A stretch of 64,000 nucleotides of DNA, from NCBI RefSeq assembly GCF_000340215.1, contig NW_006921533.1, positions 5,172,979 through 5,236,978 of the forward strand. The letters run 5' to 3'. The DNA comes from Pseudocercospora fijiensis CIRAD86 (lineage: Eukaryota > Ascomycota > Dothideomycetes > Mycosphaerellales > Mycosphaerellaceae). The position numbers were made by a program, and so were the translations under genes. The notes below the pieces were generated by a model that had not been told where the DNA came from, did no database searches, and saw only the letters and a program-made list of their open reading frames with translations. Positions 63,065 to 64,000 of this stretch are shown here, piece by piece (positions within the stretch are counted from its first letter, which is position 1; every line of letters begins with the position of its first letter).

Positions 63065-64000
63065 CTACTGTTTCGGAGCAGTGGGTGTGTCGTCTCGAAG
63101 AGCAGCGGGAAGCGGGTTGCCATGGTGTCGATAGACATCTGTAGCGTTTCGCAAGAACTTCTTGCGCTTCTCGGGATCAGAGCTGTGCTCGTGGCTGATC
63201 ATGCTCATGCCATATTTCTCGCAGGCATTGTTGACGGCAGCTTGATCGAATCGATATCCACTCTTGAGATCACCGCCATATGTGGCATCGCGAGTTGGCC
63301 GAAAAGACTTCTTGACGAGATTGATCTCATCGGGAGTCCAATCCTCCGTGCCAAGTGCCTCGCGTAATCGGTTGCGCTCGTTCCTCAAGCGGTCGATCGT
63401 ATTATAGCCGCCTTCCTTGGTGTTGCGAAGATTCTTCTGCGCTTCCCGATACTTCTCTTCACTCTCATTGAGCTGTCGCTGTAGAAAGGCCTGCTGATGG
63501 TCGGCAAGGTCCTTGGCATCTTTAAGTTTCTTTTCGGAGTCTGCCTTCACAGCCTTGATCTTCTCGTTGTGCTGCTCGAGAGGAATGTTGTTCAGTTCAA
63601 GATACTTGTGCTCCTCTTGCAAACTCAAAAGCTTGGATTGCAAGCTCTCTTTCTCCTTCTCTGCTAGCCGCCTCTTCAGCTTGTTGTTCTCTTCCGTCAA
63701 ACTCTGGATCTTTGCGTCCTTTTTGGCAATCTCCCGGCTCACAGCAACAGGAAGGTCGTACATCGACCTAGCTGTAGGAACCTGTGCCTGGACGGCCGAC
63801 GGTTCGGCTCCTTGCGGTGCTGATGAGCTAGCATCAGTGGCAGGTGAAGCGGAACGGGATGCTGTCTGTTCACGCGAAGACGACTCTCGGTTGCCCAGTG
63901 AGGAACTACCAGCCGATGACGACGCAGTGGACTGATTGGACACACGCCGCTTGGGCGAAGGCTTCTTGTTGTCCTGGCGCTTGGATGGTGGACCTTCGCT
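63065..64000 (-). CDS. coiled-coil protein, 5' end beyond the window
   Basis: At least 311 residues, open to the window edge on the minus strand, so the true start lies beyond 64,000. The N-terminal visible part is basic then Ser/Ala-rich and disordered. A long coiled coil (about residues 85-215 of the visible part, with LTEENNKLKRRLAEKEKES) follows. The C-terminal 90 residues look globular and conserved, with WTPDEINLVKKSFRPTRDA and a basic KRKKFLRNATDVYRHHG segment. A nuclear or cytoskeletal site is possible, but no family is recognised. Confidence 0.7.
   Translation of the reverse strand, partial: SEGPPSKRQDNKKPSPKRRVSNQSTASSSAGSSSLGNRESSSREQTASRSASPATDASSSAPQGAEPSAVQAQVPTARSMYDLPVAVSREIAKKDAKIQSLTEENNKLKRRLAEKEKESLQSKLLSLQEEHKYLELNNIPLEQHNEKIKAVKADSEKKLKDAKDLADHQQAFLQRQLNESEEKYREAQKNLRNTKEGGYNTIDRLRNERNRLREALGTEDWTPDEINLVKKSFRPTRDATYGGDLKSGYRFDQAAVNNACEKYGMSMISHEHSSDPEKRKKFLRNATDVYRHHGNPLPAALRDDTPTAPKQ

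Noticed and set aside
1..64000. CRISPR arrays, bacterial-style operons, riboswitches or attachment sites
   Set aside because: The sequence is eukaryotic and nothing with regular spaced repeats or such leader structures was found; the tandem repeats seen have no unique spacers.

Overview
The window looks like nuclear DNA of a filamentous ascomycete, most likely a dothideomycete (the class is inferred from gene style, not proven). Protein genes have few introns of about 47-97 nt with GT..AG ends, and several products are fungus-specific: an APSES factor, Zn2Cys6 factor, Sos7-type kinetochore protein, FSH hydrolase and Yae1. The repeats carry the CpA/TpG-to-TpA transition signature of repeat-induced point mutation (RIP).

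Layout. About 1-11,800 is a block of dead repeats: a 7.1 kb Ty3/Gypsy chromovirus-type retrotransposon (1078-8181, paired 199-bp LTRs) whose gag and pol frames are broken by stop codons where Trp or Gln is expected, then a RIP-degraded piggyBac-type transposase on the minus strand (about 9000-11,340). A small island at 362-1077 escaped heavy mutation and holds two almost identical 161-bp direct repeats with Pol III-like A and B boxes. The block ends near 11,830-11,950 and ordinary gene-dense DNA follows.

12-23 kb: a small membrane protein, an FSH serine hydrolase divergent from a three-exon SSS1 (Sec61 gamma) gene, a Ser/Thr-rich secreted protein, a secreted amidase, a fragment resembling the C-terminus of a glycosyltransferase, and an MlrC-family protein. 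23-29 kb: an intron-containing tRNA-Pro(CGG), a PRPP synthetase with a long insert, a GNAT acetyltransferase and a Pom33/TMEM33 protein. 29-43 kb mixes housekeeping genes (Yae1, CCCH zinc finger, SDR, Sos7, RS-rich nuclear protein) with transport and hydrolase genes that are partly decaying: a beta-lactamase-fold gene with one in-frame stop, an adjacent transporter pseudogene, and a transporter lacking its first membrane segment. 43-46.5 kb: two tandem paralogues of an unrecognised family. 47-64 kb: a Zn2Cys6 regulator, an unusual protein kinase, a divergent SUMO-like gene, an unrecognised multi-exon gene, a DHA1-type MFS transporter, a second GNAT, a Cup1-like mitochondrial-type protein divergent from an MBF-type APSES/ankyrin factor, and a coiled-coil protein cut by the window end.

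There is no clear biosynthetic cluster. Most neighbours look functionally independent, as is usual in fungi. The clearest unusual signals are the mosaic RIP of the LTR pair, the RIP-spared tRNA-like repeat island, the tandem orphan paralogues, the divergent SUMO-like gene whose splice donor lies in a microsatellite, and the decaying hydrolase/transporter locus. Exon joins were worked out by hand from reading frame, splice sites and family conservation.
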